A DNA stretch of 64,000 bases, taken from NCBI GenBank assembly GCA_018398585.1, contig JAGTTD010000011.1:19397346-19461345 (forward strand), written 5' to 3'. Source of the DNA: Simmondsia chinensis (lineage: Eukaryota; Streptophyta; Magnoliopsida; Caryophyllales; Simmondsiaceae). The notes below the pieces were generated by a model. The model did no database searches. It was not told the origin of the DNA and worked only from the letters and a program-made list of their open reading frames with translations. The position numbers were made by a program, and so were the translations under genes. This document shows positions 10,430 through 22,683 of this stretch, one piece after another; position 1 is the stretch's first letter, and each line of letters starts with the position of its first letter.

Positions 10430-11879
10430 TTTAATTGTTCAAAAAATAGGACAAATTCAAGCATATACAATTAACAAACAAATTAACAGAGGTTCAAGCC
10501 ATATCGCTGCTGCTGCCATCTCTCTCTTGCTCTCATTAACTGAATAGGGCTTCTTTCTCATATATATTTTTTTTATCAAGCTTCCTCTCTTTCAAATTGT
10601 ACAAAATATATATATATATATATTTATCAAAACAACTATAAAAAATTAGAAAATATTAGTTTATTTTTAAATTTTTAAATATAATCATATTAATATTATG
10701 TAATATAATCAAACCATAAAAAATGTGTCAAAAATTCAAAATTCAAGAAAGCGAATCGGATACCTTTTCACATATCGGAAGCGTGTTTGAAATTCAAAAT
10801 TTAAGAAACAAGCATCGAATACTTTTTTCAAGTATCGGAACGTGTTGGAAGGGTGTCGATGCAGGATACGTGTCGGACACCGGTACTCTGGCCAAAAAAG
10901 AGTATTAGTGCTTCCTAGTAAGCAATAACCAAGAAATTGATACTCCAGCTAAAAAGATGTAGAGAATTGACTCCAACCTATCCACACGATTCTATCATTT
11001 TTTAAAATCGAGTGATATAATTAGCCAACAAATAATTTAATATGTATCTTTCTTATCAAAATGATTCCATGACTGTTTAAATCATGTTTTCATCGGGTTT
11101 GGTACATTAAGAACACGAATCTGACTTTGAAACACCGAATTGTGTTTCTGAAGCGTGAAGCGTTAGAATTTAGGGTTTCTTGCAATTATGGTGTGGAAAA
11201 GTATGATTTGTCTAAGCATATGCATGATGTAACATTTATGTTACCATGCGGATGTTGAGTTGTACATGCAACACCATGTTGGGGGAACTGTGGCATTCCA
11301 GATTTGAATTTACGACATAGTTGTACGAAACTCCTATAATGCATAACGTTTCACGCTTAGAAAAACTATTTGGATTTTCAAAGTTAGGCTCATGCTTTCA
11401 ATGCGTATCGAACTAGCTGGAAATGCAATTCAAACAATCTTGAAATCATTTTGATAAGAAGATATTTACTAGGTGATTTGTTTGCTAATTAATTACTCGA
11501 CTTGGAGAATAATTGAATTGTATGGACATGTCAGAGTCAATCTTCTAGATCTTATTCATTACAGTATTTAATTCTCTTGACTATTGATTGACATCAACTT
11601 TGTTTTATGTGAGTTATTTTTCTCACTTCTCTATTTTCACTTGCACAATCACGTGACTTTTAGGGGGTATACTTTTACCTTTCGTGCTAGTTAAAAGGGT
11701 TTTGATTATTACCTGAAGGAAGGTTACCTCTATTTGATTTTCATTGGTGTGATTCTGGTAGTGCCTTTGTCTATCTTTGTTTCATTTAGTATGCCGATTC
11801 TTGAGGTCATTGAGGACTGGAAGTGTTATGAATATGCCGGTACTTGTTCGATGGTATTTGCTCTACTTAAGTTGCTCAA
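10306..11879. other. Host interval between A and B, no recognised gene
   Basis: AT-rich DNA with TA microsatellites. 10720-10905 carries gatacgtgtcgg-type words of unknown origin. 11195-11310 matches 39075-39180 (catgatgtaacatttatgtta, tacatgcaacaccatgtt) and so belongs to the duplicated host segment (block delta). An 80-codon frame at 11734-11976 runs into the LTR of B and is not credible. Confidence 0.5.
10394..10426. repeat. (TA)n microsatellite
   Basis: About 16 TA units. Confidence 0.95.
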
Positions 11880-11884
11880 CTATA

Positions 11885-12286
11885 TGTTAAGCTTCAAGAT
11901 TGAATTGAAGTTAACCTTGTGGAAGGACATGATTGTTAGCGAATCAAGATGCGAAGATAGAATTGAAGTGAGATGAGATTAGAGAAGTTTTGATGAGATT
12001 GAGAGAAAATATCTCATTGAGATGTTTGTTAATTTTCATTGAATTAATATCACATTACACTTAAGCAACTACTTATGCTTGATCTAGAAATGATGCACTT
12101 AGACACAATCGAAAACAGCTAGCTAAGCCTTAGCCGCAACAATTGACCCTTACAACCGACTTAACTAACTCCTAAGACCATGGCGCCAACACAACCAATT
12201 CAAACATTACACAATTCAGTTATTACAACGCAACCCATAACCAAAGCCAAAACACAAACTCAATGCAACACAGCAAGGTCATAACA
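11885..12286 (-). repeat. B 3' LTR
   Basis: On the minus strand it starts TGTTATGACC and ends AAGCTTAACA. Confidence 0.95.
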
Positions 12287-12287
12287 T

Positions 12288-12299
12288 TCCCTTCTCCTT
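12288..12299 (-). other. B polypurine tract
   Basis: The minus strand reads aaggagaaggga beside the 3' LTR. Confidence 0.9.
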
Positions 12300-12315
12300 G
12301 AAAACGTTCCTGTCC

Positions 12316-13833
12316 TCAAGAATGAAAGCTAGAAAATTGGCTTTTCAAGAATTAAAGCTCCTCCCAAGTTGAAAACTTTGCATCCAAATTGCTCTAGGAT
12401 ACTAAAACTTCTGATTTACTTCTGCCTTCATTCTTCAACTCTTGTGAATCAAGAACTACAATAGGTTGAAGCATCAAGGCTCCACTGGAACCCACTTCAG
12501 GAGGCTGTAGAGACTGCTCTTTGCCCTTCTTCCCCTGATTTTTGAGGAAAGATACATGAAAAACAGGATAAATGTAAGCATTAGGAGGCAACTTAAGCCT
12601 ATAAGCCACTTTGCCTATCTTCTCCAACACCTTGTAAGGACCAAAGAATCTCGCACACAGCTTCACATTCTTCCTTACAGCAGCAGTTACTTGTCTATAA
12701 GGTTGCAATTTTAGATAAACCATATCCCCTACTTTAAAGCTCCAGTCCACGTGTTTTCTATCTGCATACAACTTCATTCTAGCTTGTTCTTAGTGAAGAT
12801 TATCTTTCAACATTTGCATCAATTGTCTCCTCTGCTGAATCAGATCAGTCACTTCTGGCACTGATGAAACAATCCCTTGTATTGTTATAGGTGTAGGAAG
12901 ATCATAACCAAAAAGAGCTTTGAATGGAGTAGTACCAATAGAAGCATGAGCATGTGCATTGTACCAAAACTCAGCGAGGGATAACCACTTACTCCACACT
13001 TTTGGATGATTGAACACCATACTTCTGAGGTACTACTCAAGGCACTGATTGACTCTCTCTGTTTGTCCATTGGTTTGGGGATGATATGATGAACTAAGAG
13101 CCAATGTTGTTCCCAAAAGATTGAACAATTCTTTCCAAAAATGGCTGGTCAAGAATCTATCTCGATCTGATACAATAGACTGTGGCAATCCATTTAGCTT
13201 GCAGATGTTGTCTAAGAAACTTCTTGCCGATTTCTCAGTTGTCATAGGCCTGGCCAACCCAATGAAGTGACTCAATTTAGTGAACTGATCAACCACAACC
13301 CAAATAACTTCCTTTCCTTCTGATATGGGCAAACCTTCAACAAAGTCCATGCTAATATTTTTCCAAGCTCCCTCAGGAATGGGCAAAGGTGGGAGAAGGC
13401 CTTGATATCTATGATCACCCAACTTAGTTTGCTGACAAACCTCAAAAGCCTGCACAAAATCAGCTACTGCTTTCTTCATTCCTATCCAACTGAAATAAGC
13501 CTTGAGTCTTTGATAAGTCCCTTCAACACCTGAATGCCCTCCCCATGCTGAATTATGAGAAGCAATAATGACTTGTTGTCTCATATTAGTGGAAGCACCA
13601 ATGTACAACTTGCCGTTCAACCGGATAACTCCCTTTACCACAGACACCCTTGCATCATTAGCAATGTTGTTTGTTCTGCTCACATTAAAAGCTGTTATGC
13701 ATTCTTGTGCAAAACGATCATCTTCATAGGACTTATACACCTCTTTAACCCAAGCTGGAAGTATAATAGACACAACACCACAAAATCCCTGCTCACAATC
13801 TTCCAACCTGCGAGACAATGCATCAGCTGCCAC
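12316..13833 (-). pseudogene. B integrase with chromodomain-like tail
   Basis: It opens with the last RNase H residues (ADALSRRLED) and carries the zinc domain (HNSAWGGHSG, then FEVC where sisters have CEVC, so the first zinc Cys is lost). The DDE core has SMDFVEGLP, SDRDRF and NGQTERVN. After stops near 13033 and 12790 the same frame continues to the C-terminal fold (VYLKLQPYRQV) and a tail (SNLDAKFSTWEEL, FLKSQF) ending at the stop 12316-12318, 16 bp from the polypurine tract. Confidence 0.9.
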
Positions 13834-13907
13834 ATTTTCTTTCCCTTTCTTGTACTCAAAGTCATAATCAAGCCCCTACATCTTCATTAACCCCATCTGC
13901 TGGATCC

Positions 13908-14348
13908 TTATGACAATTTTCTGCTTAAGAAGTGCTTCAAACTCTGATGATCAGTCTTAATTGTAAAGTGGTGGCCATCCAAATAATGCCTCCATTTGTC
14001 AATAGCAAGCAAACTTGCCAAGTATTCCTTCTCATAAGTGGATAGTGCCTGGTGCTTAGGACTCAAAGCTTGGCTGAGAAAAGCTATAGGCTTTCCTTTT
14101 TGAGGAAAAACAACCCCAATACCACTTCCACAAGCATCTGTCTTCAATATGAACCCCATAGCAAAATCTGGCATTGCAAGTACTGGAGCTTTACTCATTG
14201 CAGACTTCAAGGCCTCAAATGCTTCTTGAGCTTTATCAGGCCACATAAAAGCATATTTCTTTAGTAGATCAGTCAGAGGTTTGGCTATGGCTCCATAACC
14301 AGCAACAAACTTTCTGTAATAACCCGTCAAGCCCAAAAATCCTCTCAA
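13908..14348 (-). pseudogene. B RNase H
   Basis: 146 codons from GFLGLTGYYRKF through TDACGSGIG (sisters have TDASG) and YEKEYLA to KTDHQSLKHF. It is in a different frame from RT above and IN below, so frameshifts lie on both sides. Confidence 0.88.
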
Positions 14349-14446
14349 CTACTTCAAGGTAATTGGCACAGGCCATTCCATCATTGCATGGACCTTAGAA
14401 GGATCAGTAGAAACTCCACCATGAGAGATAACGTGGCCCAAATACT

Positions 14447-15243
14447 CTAATTGGGTTTGTGCAAAGGAAAACTTAACCAATTTTGCATATACGGGTGACT
14501 GCGCATGGTCATGAACACCTCCTTCAGATGCACCAAATGGTCTTCCAAAGAAGAGCTGTAAATTAGGATGTCATCGAATAATACCAATACAAATTTCCTT
14601 GAGAACCGCTTGAAGACATCATTCATTACTGCTTGGAATGTTGCTGGAGCATTGGTTAAGCCAAAAGGCATAACTACAAACTCAAAATGCCCATGATGTG
14701 TTCTAAAAGTAGTCTTATACACATCTTGCTCCATCACCCTGATTTGATGATATCCCTGCCTCAGATCAAGCTTGGAAAAGATATGAGCACCATGTAGATC
14801 ATCCTACAGATCATCTATAATAGGAATTAGAAACTTATCCTTCGCTGTCAATGAATTTAGCTGCCTGTAGTCTATACACATTCTAGCCGTGCCATCCTTC
14901 TTCTTGACAAGTATAACTGAAGAAGCAAAAGGGATGTGGCTCTGCCTCACAAAACATGTCTTGAGCAATTCATCCACTTGCTTCTCAATTTATGTCTTCT
15001 CAGCATGTGGATACTTGTTACAGGCTCAGAATTAAGCTTAAGAGGAATAGCATCATCCAAACTCCTCTGAGGAGGTAATGCCTTGGGCTGCTCAAACAAA
15101 TCCTCAAATTCTTCAATCAAGGCTCTTACTTTAAGATGAGAAATGCCACCTACCTCCATAGATGATATTGTAAACAGATGGCCTACTCACTGGTAAGCAT
15201 TCTTCTTAAATCCACATTTCAGTTTCTTTCCATTAATCACTTG
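14447..15243 (-). pseudogene. B reverse transcriptase
   Basis: The linker (EEFEDLFEQP) is in frame with the protease, then a frameshift falls near 15010. The RT core continues ([43 protein letters not shown]). The catalytic box LFDDIL keeps both Asp. A stop lies near 14803 and the frame is lost at 14447-14500. Confidence 0.88.
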
Positions 15244-15675
15244 CTACTGAGCTTGATCAGCAAGACCTTGCAAAGTCACATTGGATCCTTGTACTTCAAA
15301 TGATACTATCAACTTAGCAAAATCAAAGATCACAGGCCTGAAGGTTCTCATCCAATCCACACCCAAAACCATGTCGCATCCGCCCAAGGGCAAGATTCTG
15401 AAATCATAAAAAAACTTATAATTTTGCATAGACCACTGGAACTTATGACATTTGTTCTGTGTTAGGATGGAATTCCCATCAGCAACCGTCACTGCCAAGG
15501 GATGAGTCTTCATAACTTCATGTCCCACCTTCTTCACCACCTTTGGATCAATGAAACTATGTGTGCTACCACTATCAATCAAAACAATGATTGATCTCTT
15601 GCCAGCCTTCACCTTGATCATTATACTGTTACGAGTTCCATTGCCCATCAAGGGTTTCATGGAAATCTGCACCAC
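15244..15675 (-). pseudogene. B protease
   Basis: 143 codons with intact active-site loop DSGSTHSF and the downstream GGCDMVLGVDWMR motif. This is one of the better-kept segments of the element. Confidence 0.9.
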
Positions 15676-17242
15676 ATCATCAGTCAGCTCATCTTGTGAT
15701 TCCAGGCCTGAATTATCCTCTTTACTCTAAGGTCCATCATTGTCAGATTGCTTATCAGCACTGACTCCTCTAGCTGTCATGAGAAACTTAGGATTGCATT
15801 TACGACCAAACTGATATGGCAAATTACATTTGTAACAGAGTCTTTGAGCTTTCTTATCAACTGAACCAGTGACTTTAGCCTTATCCGCTCCCTTCTGATG
15901 CTTAAAGGTTCCTCCCTTGCACTTAGGTCCAGCAGTAGAGGCCAAGACTGTGGCCTTAAAGAGCTTGTGCTTTAGCATAAACTTTAGACAATGTTTTAGG
16001 ACCAATTGCCTTCACAAGGTTCTTGATCTTAGGCTTTAAACCACTAATGAAACTCGAAACATAATAAGCCTCAGTGGCTTGAGGATAAGTAGCTATCATG
16101 CTCGCTCTAAGGTTTTCAAACCTTGTCATATACTCCTTCATGGAAGTTACTTTGATCACTATGCTGAAATTATCAACAATGTCACTTGAGTCTTCATCAC
16201 CATATCTCTTGGAACGTTCTTCCACAAACTCAGCCTGAGAAAGAGCTGGATTGGTCTTCAATACACTGTAAAGCCATACTCCATGATCTCCTTGAAGAAA
16301 CACGATAGCCAGTTTAACCTTTTCTTCATCTGTAATGTGATAAAAATGGAAGTACTGTTCGCACCTTCTAATCTACGACTATGGCTGCTTGCCATCAAAC
16401 TGTTCAATCTGTATTCTTGGCTACCTGAATCCACCGCTTTTATTGCTGGATGAAGTGTTATTACTTTCTAATTGCCGCTGATGCCTCAAATAAGGTGGAT
16501 GATCCAATTGTTCGGCATTCAAACTAGCAGATCTCAGGTGTTCTAGATGATTGCGAAGGCAATCATTCTGCTCCAGATTCATGCTGGAAGATCGAGATTG
16601 CTCTTGACCAAGTGAATGAGCATGAGGTCTAGTAGTTACTTCAACCTCTGGTATTCGATCTTGAGGTCTGACATCAGCTACATGAGGACGATTTTGGGAA
16701 ATAACAGCCACATTAGCCATTCGAGGTCTACCTTAAGGTTCCGCAACAACATTTGGAACTTGAGATTGGATGACATTAGGAGGTTGCATCTGCCGACTTG
16801 CTAGCAACAAGATTCCAACTCCAGATGCAGCACCTTGTCTATTAACCTGATCCTGCAAACCAGTGAACCTGTCCTTCAATTGTTGCAATTGCTGAGATAT
16901 TTGACCATCAGCATTCTGATTGTTCTCAAGCTGCACTTGCCTCATCATCTGAAGCATTCATTCATCCCTCTTTTGATCATTCTCTTGCTGCATTTGTTTT
17001 AACCGATCGAACATTTCATCTCTTTGTTGATCATTTTCCTGCTGCATTTGCTTGAATCGATCGAGCATTCCATTCATTTCTGATCTTAATTGATCACCAG
17101 TGACATACTGAACACCTCTTGCTGCACTAGCACCTACTACCGTAGCGTAAGAGACATTTGGATCAACAAGATTAGCTGGATTTCTAGCTTCTGTGCCTAA
17201 TCGAGTAGTTACACAACCAGACATAGTAGAATTCTGTTTCAT
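15676..17242 (-). pseudogene. B gag
   Basis: It opens near the primer site (ATG at 17242, or a second Met 6 codons on). Residues 60-95 form a coiled coil built on an 18-residue duplication (FDRLKQMQQENDQ). The capsid domain (GVWLYSVLKTNP, YYVSSFISGLKPK) lies at 15956-16303. The zinc knuckle near 15800-15850 reads CYKC...GRKC, with Arg in place of the zinc His. In-frame stops fall at about 16955, 16730, 16421 and 16380, and a frameshift falls between 15956 and 16005. Confidence 0.88.
16961..17068 (-). repeat. 54-bp tandem duplication in B gag
   Basis: The copies start at 16961 and 17015. Each encodes 18 residues of the coiled coil, so frame is kept. Confidence 0.9.
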
Positions 17243-17294
17243 GCGCTTTGCCAGCTCGAATCAATCCATAATCGAGCACTTTATAGCCAACAAA

Positions 17295-17307
17295 GGCTCT
17301 GATACCA
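17295..17307 (-). other. B primer-binding site
   Basis: The minus strand reads tggtatcagagcc, an exact initiator-Met-tRNA type site. Confidence 0.95.
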
Positions 17308-17309
17308 AA

Positions 17310-17710
17310 TGTTAAGCTTCAAGATTGAATTGACGCTAACCTTGTGGAAGGATAGGATTGTTAGAGAATCAAGATGAGAAGATAGAATTGAAATGAGATG
17401 AGATTAGAGAAGGTTTGATGAGATTGAGAGAAAATATCTCATTGAGATGTCTGTTAATTTTCATTGATGAATATCACATTACACTTAAGCAACTACTTAT
17501 ACTTGTTCTAGAAACGATGCACTTAGGCACAACCGAAAATAGCTAGCTAAGCCTTAGCCGCCACAATTGACCCTTACAACCGACTTAACTAACTCCTAAG
17601 ACCTTGGCGCCAACACAACCAATTCAAACATTACACAATTCAATTATTACAACACAGCCCATAACCAAAGCTAAAACACAAACTCAATGCAACACAGCAA
17701 GATCATAACA
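17310..17710 (-). repeat. B 5' LTR
   Basis: Partner of 11885-12286, followed by the TSD ctata. Confidence 0.95.
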
Positions 17711-17715
17711 CTATA

Positions 17716-18068
17716 GATATGTCGTGGAGATGTCGTTTAGTTTTAAAGTGAGAAGAATGGAAGTTTTTGGTTAAGCTTATGCCTACTGACGTAATTCATC
17801 GATTTTATATTGAGGAGAAGTTATTTGGTGCAGTATAGTGATTTATTCTGTAAGAGTCCATAAAATACAATTAAGGATAGTTTCTGGTCAGAAAGGAGAT
17901 TGAATAAGGTACGTTATCTCTATATAAGGTCTTCATCTAGAAAAAAGAGAAATTTGGGCTAGGCATATTCATGATGTATAGTCACGTAATGTCCTTGATA
18001 TATTTTTTTTTCATAGGAATTGTATTGGGAAAACCATGCCTTCTTTCTCTAGTAGTTTCTTTAGTTTT
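17716..18068. other. Host interval, duplicated block alpha
   Basis: No gene. 17944-18060 matches 1-121 plus 4177-4200 (ctaggcat, catgatgta, gtccttga, atgccttctttctc) without element J, so it shows the J target site unoccupied. Confidence 0.6.
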
Positions 18069-18073
18069 CTTGG

Positions 18074-18883
18074 TGTTAGAAATAATAGGAAATATTCAAA
18101 TGCAACGACTGAAAGAGAGCAAATGAACAGGTCTTATAATTGTTAGAGATTGAACTAATTACTTAAGCAAAAAAATCAAAACAAAAAACTTAAAGGGGGT
18201 AAGAACGATTACACCACGTCGTTGCAAGAGCCACTACCCTAAAATATGATTTCACCGTTGCTCTGATGCTCATAGTACTATCAATGGCCATCCTCCAGGA
18301 TTAATATGATCCGACTCTTAACGTTCACTCGTTAATTGCCAGGTAGGAGTGCCTAAGAAATTTGCCCAAGGAATTAGAGAGACGGAGAGACGAAGTGAAA
18401 AGGAGACGAGGAAATGATTGTTTTGTTGAATGATTTTAGATGGAGGTTGCAAAGGGGTATGTATAGCTGAGATCATGGTTGTTAGGAAGGGTTGTGACCT
18501 CCCAAAAGGCACCTTGAAGAGACGCATCTTATGTGGAACAAAACTAAGTAGTAATGGATCTCATGGGAACAATAACACAAGTAATGGCATCGGTTAAAGT
18601 AATGAGGCTGCGCTTCTCGACACATGGTTCAGATAAATTTTTTGGAAAATAAAATAACCATTTAGAAAAAGGACACCTACACCCCACTCTGGCCCAAGCA
18701 CGGCGTGGCTGGCAGGCAGCGAGCACGCATGTGGGGTTCCCACCATTCTTTCGCCCTTGACTTAATTCAAAGAGTTAAATAACATAATCATAATTAAAGT
18801 CGATAACCCTTCACTGCTTTTTTTTTTTTTTTTAATGTAAAACAAAACAATATGGGCTGAGAACTTGTATCGTTTTTCTAACA
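18074..18883 (-). repeat. D 3' LTR
   Basis: It starts TGTTAGAAAT and ends TTTCTAACA. The part from about 18185 on matches 28855-29557 (ccatcctccagga, gatccgactcttaacg, atggcatcggttaaagtaa). Confidence 0.85.
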
Positions 18884-18893
18884 ATCCCCCACA
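18884..18893 (-). other. D polypurine tract
   Basis: The minus strand reads tgtgggggat directly before the LTR, a form common in Ty1/copia elements. Confidence 0.8.
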
Positions 18894-19283
18894 AAGGATA
18901 CAAACCGGACAAAGGAAAGAAGAAAGATTGGGCAAAAAGATTTCAGTCTTTTGGTGGCGATGTTCTGCGACTTGAATTATCACCTAGTGTAAGCCAAGTT
19001 TAGGACCAACAGCTTGCAAGATGACTTTCATCTTAAACCTTACAAGAGGTTGTTTAGTCTGCCACTTGGACACATTCCAAATTCCATATCTCAGCAACTC
19101 TTGCGGATTGGCATGTTTTATTGGCCATGCACCCGTTCTGGATATTCATAGGTGCTCTAGAAGGCAAGTCTTTAATCCTTCATAGGTAGCCGCCACGCAC
19201 CCGCACCTACAGAGGTGGATCCCATCAAGGGTGTGTTACTGCACTCCACCAAACATATGGTTGTTGGTCCATTAAGAGCTAGA
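18894..19283 (-). other. D 3' untranslated region, left part
   Basis: No frame. The sequence continues at 22525 once the hAT is removed. Confidence 0.6.
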
Positions 19284-19291
19284 GCTCAACC

Positions 19292-19460
19292 TAGTGGTGG
19301 CCAACGGGCCGGGTCGGCCCGGAAACTGGCTAGGCCCGGCCCGGCCCGCATGGCACTGTAGCAGGCCGGGCCGGGCCCAGGCCCGAGGTCCCCCGGGCCG
19401 GGCCTCGGCCCTATTTTTTCTCAAGGCCTGGGCCAGGCCCAGCCCGGCCCAAAAGAGCAA
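19292..19460 (+). repeat. hAT left terminal and subterminal repeats
   Basis: The terminal inverted repeat is followed by dense ggcccgg/gggccgg motifs on both strands, the usual kind of place for transposase to bind in hAT elements. Confidence 0.8.
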
Positions 19461-19832
19461 ACGGATCTTTAGAAGAAAAGAGCCGTTGGCTATGTTGTTG
19501 CACAGAGCCAACGACTCTTTTTTTACAAAAAAAAAAAAAAAATTATATATTTTTTTCCCTATAAATACTTAAACCTCCCCAACTCATTTTCTCACAAAAT
19601 CTTCAATTCTCTATTCTCTCTCTATACATTCATCATCTCCCATCTTCTCTAATTTGATAATTGCAAAATTGTGCTCTAAAGTTCGAAGTTCGTAAAGTAT
19701 TTGGCTGAAGTGTGAATTTCATTATTCTCACGTTTCGGTAATTTTAATATAGTAATTTTTTTTATTCGCAATTTTACTTATTTAATTTGCATTACTACTT
19801 GCATTTTATAAATAATAATCATTTATACTAAT

Positions 19833-21955
19833 ATGGCACACAACTCTTCATCATCTGGAGCCAGCCATGCTAATTCTAGCTCTTCTCGGCCACCCAGAAT
19901 CCCAAAAAGGACTAGAATTATCTTAATTGATACTGAAGAATGTGCTTTTATATAACCAGACCCAACACCCCAATACACTGATGATAGCATAGATTATAAG
20001 TTTTCACAACCACAAGATTATCATGAGTCAGGTAGTGGTGGGGTTGGAGACTCACAAACTGATGAGGAACCCACCCCCACCACCGATGCCCAGCCTGAAA
20101 CTAGTACCTTGACTAGTGGGCGTACAACTAGTGGGGTATGGAAGCACTTTACCCTTAATAAGACAACTAATAAAGCATCCTGTAAATTATGTGACCCACC
20201 CAAGAATTTTAGCCATCAACCCGGCAGTGGGACGGGCACACTAAGTAGATATGTACTTAGGTGCCACCCCGAGCAATTCCCGGAAAAGAGCCAACAACGT
20301 TTAGTACAGCAAGTGACCGATGCACTTGCTAATTTTAGGTTCTCTCAGGAGAGCAACCGTAGGGGGCTAGCTAAATATGTAATTTTGAGTGAAAGGCCTT
20401 TTAGTACCGGCGAAAACCCACATTTCGTCGACTAACTCCAACGAAATGTGAACCCCGCAATTGTGAGGATTCCTCGGAACACCGTAAAGCGGGACGCTTT
20501 TACGTTGTACCACAATCTTAAAATTGGGATACATACACTTTTTGCGACGAACATGAGCATGTTCTCGTTGACGTCGGACGTATGGACGTCCAAACCCGGC
20601 CAACCTTATATGTGCATAACGGCACACTGGACCGATGAATCCTTCATCATCCAGAAGAGAATAATTCATTTTGGGCTTTTAGATTGCCCCCATACTACCG
20701 AGGTGATTACAGGTGCGATTATGTCGGCAGTCCGCGATTGGGGCATTGAACAGCGTATCTTCAGTATTACGTTTGACAATGCTTCCAATAACACTGCATC
20801 CGTAGCACATTTAATTAGAAAAATGAGACCCATGTTAGGTGGGAAGTGTTTTCATATTCGTTGCATCTGTCACATTTTGCATTTAATGATAATGGATGGT
20901 TTAGATCTTATGGATGCATCCCTTGCCACCTTAAGATCTGTAATAATATCAATTAAAGCATCCGTTGCTAGGAAAAAAAGATTTAAAAATGTATGTAGGT
21001 TGCATAACATAGAATTTAAACAATTTAAATTAGACTCCAAAACTAGGTGGTCGTCTACGGTAGTAATGTTAGAGCGCATTCTACCATACAAAGACGCTGT
21101 GATGGAATTTTCCCAGGAAAATCGTGTAGAATGGCGCGATTACAACCTGGATGGTATACATTGGGTGACAATAGATGAAATTTGTAAATTTTTTAGCATG
21201 TTTAAAGACACGACAACATTTTTTTCGGGTTGCAACTATCCGACCATGCCTCAAGCAATATCAACATTGCTTGATATTGTAAATTGGATGGTGGGTAATC
21301 AGTCCAACCCCATTTTGTTCGGATCGATTATGGCAATGAAAGAAAAGTTTGCCAAATATTTTTCTGAACAACCTCTTACTTATTGCTTTGCAACCATTTT
21401 AGACCCTCGTTGTAAACGCGGGGGTTTCAACTTGTTTTCCCATCATTTTTTTAAATATTTGCATCCTACTCTTAATGTCGACACTTTCATTGCCGATGTC
21501 GATAATGACTTGCATAATTTATTTTCTGAGTATTCTCGTAAATTATCATTTAATAATCCTAGTACTACTGCAGTAGGATCTTCCACATCTAGTGGAAGTA
21601 GTTCACACATGTCATATTCGTGGAAGCTGTTGGAGAATTTACGCTCGCAGTAGCCCCCACATCATGTGACGAGCTAGATTATTACTTGCGGACACCGTTG
21701 GTCCATATTTTCGGGCCGTTGGCCAACCCGCATTTTGACCTTTTGCAATGGCGGAACACAAACCAAACCCAATATCCCGTGCTTTCCACCATGGCACGTG
21801 ATATACTAAGTTGTCCGGTGTCTTCAGTAGCATCGGAGTCTGCTTTTAGTCTTGGTGGTAGGTTGCTTGGAACGAAGAGGGCAAAGCTATCGCCGTCGAG
21901 CTTGGAGATGTCCGTGTGCTTGAAGGATTGGCTGCTAGCTGAGGCAAGAGATTAA
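19833..21955 (+). pseudogene. hAT transposase, broken
   Basis: A cut-and-paste transposase of about 700 codons. It starts at ATG 19833 (Ser-rich N-terminus). A TAA at 19953 and another at 20433 interrupt one frame that otherwise runs to 21651. A BED-type zinc finger lies around 20139-20285 (VWKHFTL, CKLC, YVLRCH). The RNase H-like core has SDVWTS (Asp), ITFDNASNN (Asp) and CICHILHL. A frameshift near 21620-21650 moves the C-terminal dimerisation part (LSCPVSSVASESAFS, with the catalytic Glu) to another frame, ending at 21955. The defects mean no active product. Confidence 0.92.
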
Positions 21956-22384
21956 CAAAGAATGAAGAGGAATTCATCGAGCGATGAAGAGGATGACCGC
22001 ACAGCTGATACGTCAAATGATGGCGTAGAAACCCCCCGATATGACTGATATCAAGATTCAAGACTTTTGTATGTTAATTATTTACTTTCAAATATTTACG
22101 TCAAAAGATGACCGCACACTCCATATGTCAAACTTCATATTTTTTGATAAATAAATTTGTTTTTTTAAATATTAGGCCCCAACTTTGTATTTGTATTTGA
22201 TACGTTATTTATTTACTGATATTTTTTTGATAATTACTTGTTGTATATTGTATTTTATTTATTATATATAGTTAGTATTATTTTTTTTGAACATGTATAC
22301 TTGGAAAGAAATATATTTGTATCTCATATTATTTATCAATGAATTACAATAATTTTAGTACAAAACGACTATGTATTTTTTAAT

Positions 22385-22516
22385 TTTTTTTAATTTAGTT
22401 AAAAAGGCCCGGCAGCCCGGCCCGCTCGCACTGTAGCGGGCATGGGCCTGGTCCTGGGCCGGTCCCGGCCCTGGAGGCCCTCGAGCCCTGCCCGACCCGG
22501 CCCATGGACACCGCTA
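22385..22516 (+). repeat. hAT right terminal and subterminal repeats
   Basis: ggcccgg-type motifs mirror the left end and finish in the inverted repeat that ends ccgcta. Confidence 0.8.
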
Positions 22517-22524
22517 GCTCAACC

Positions 22525-22683
22525 TCACCACCTTGGTAACATATTGACAGTATCCATCAAGTGCAAGCTTTAATTACACTACCAAACATATGGCTATGGA
22601 CCCATCTTAGCATCATAGGGAGGGAAAACAATATAGTACAGTGCATTCTTTAAATTAAACTATGACTTTTCACATTGAACCTG
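22525..22683 (-). other. D 3' untranslated region, right part
   Basis: It continues the copia 3' UTR after the hAT. No frame seen. Confidence 0.55.

Larger units (their letters stand above)
11885..17710 (-). mobile_element. Element B: Ty3/gypsy LTR retrotransposon
   Basis: Full-length minus-strand insertion with LTRs 11885-12286 and 17310-17710 (roughly 20 differences by eye) and a perfect TSD ctata at 11880-11884 and 17711-17715. It has the same gene order as A. Its gag start and RNase H/IN motifs resemble element I more than A or C, so B and I look like one subfamily. Confidence 0.95.
19292..22516 (+). mobile_element. hAT DNA transposon
   Basis: A perfect 8-bp TSD gctcaacc (19284-19291 and 22517-22524) has the length typical of hAT insertions. 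Terminal inverted repeats are imperfect: tagtggtggccaacgggccg at left, and tagcggtgtccatgggccg read from the right. Both subterminal regions are GC-rich arrays of ggcccgg words, in contrast to the AT-rich interior. It encodes a broken hAT transposase and interrupts copia D's 3' UTR. Confidence 0.95.

Noticed and set aside
10720..10908. 61-codon frame near the gatacgtgtcgg words as a gene
   Set aside because: Short, in AT-rich repeat-like DNA, with no motif.
19272..19572. Overlapping Pro/Arg/Ala-rich frames on both strands
   Set aside because: They translate the GC-rich subterminal repeats of the hAT element.
20433..20447. Intron between two hAT transposase exons
   Set aside because: Both parts share a frame with a single TAA between them and sequence continues without splice signals, so a nonsense mutation is simpler.
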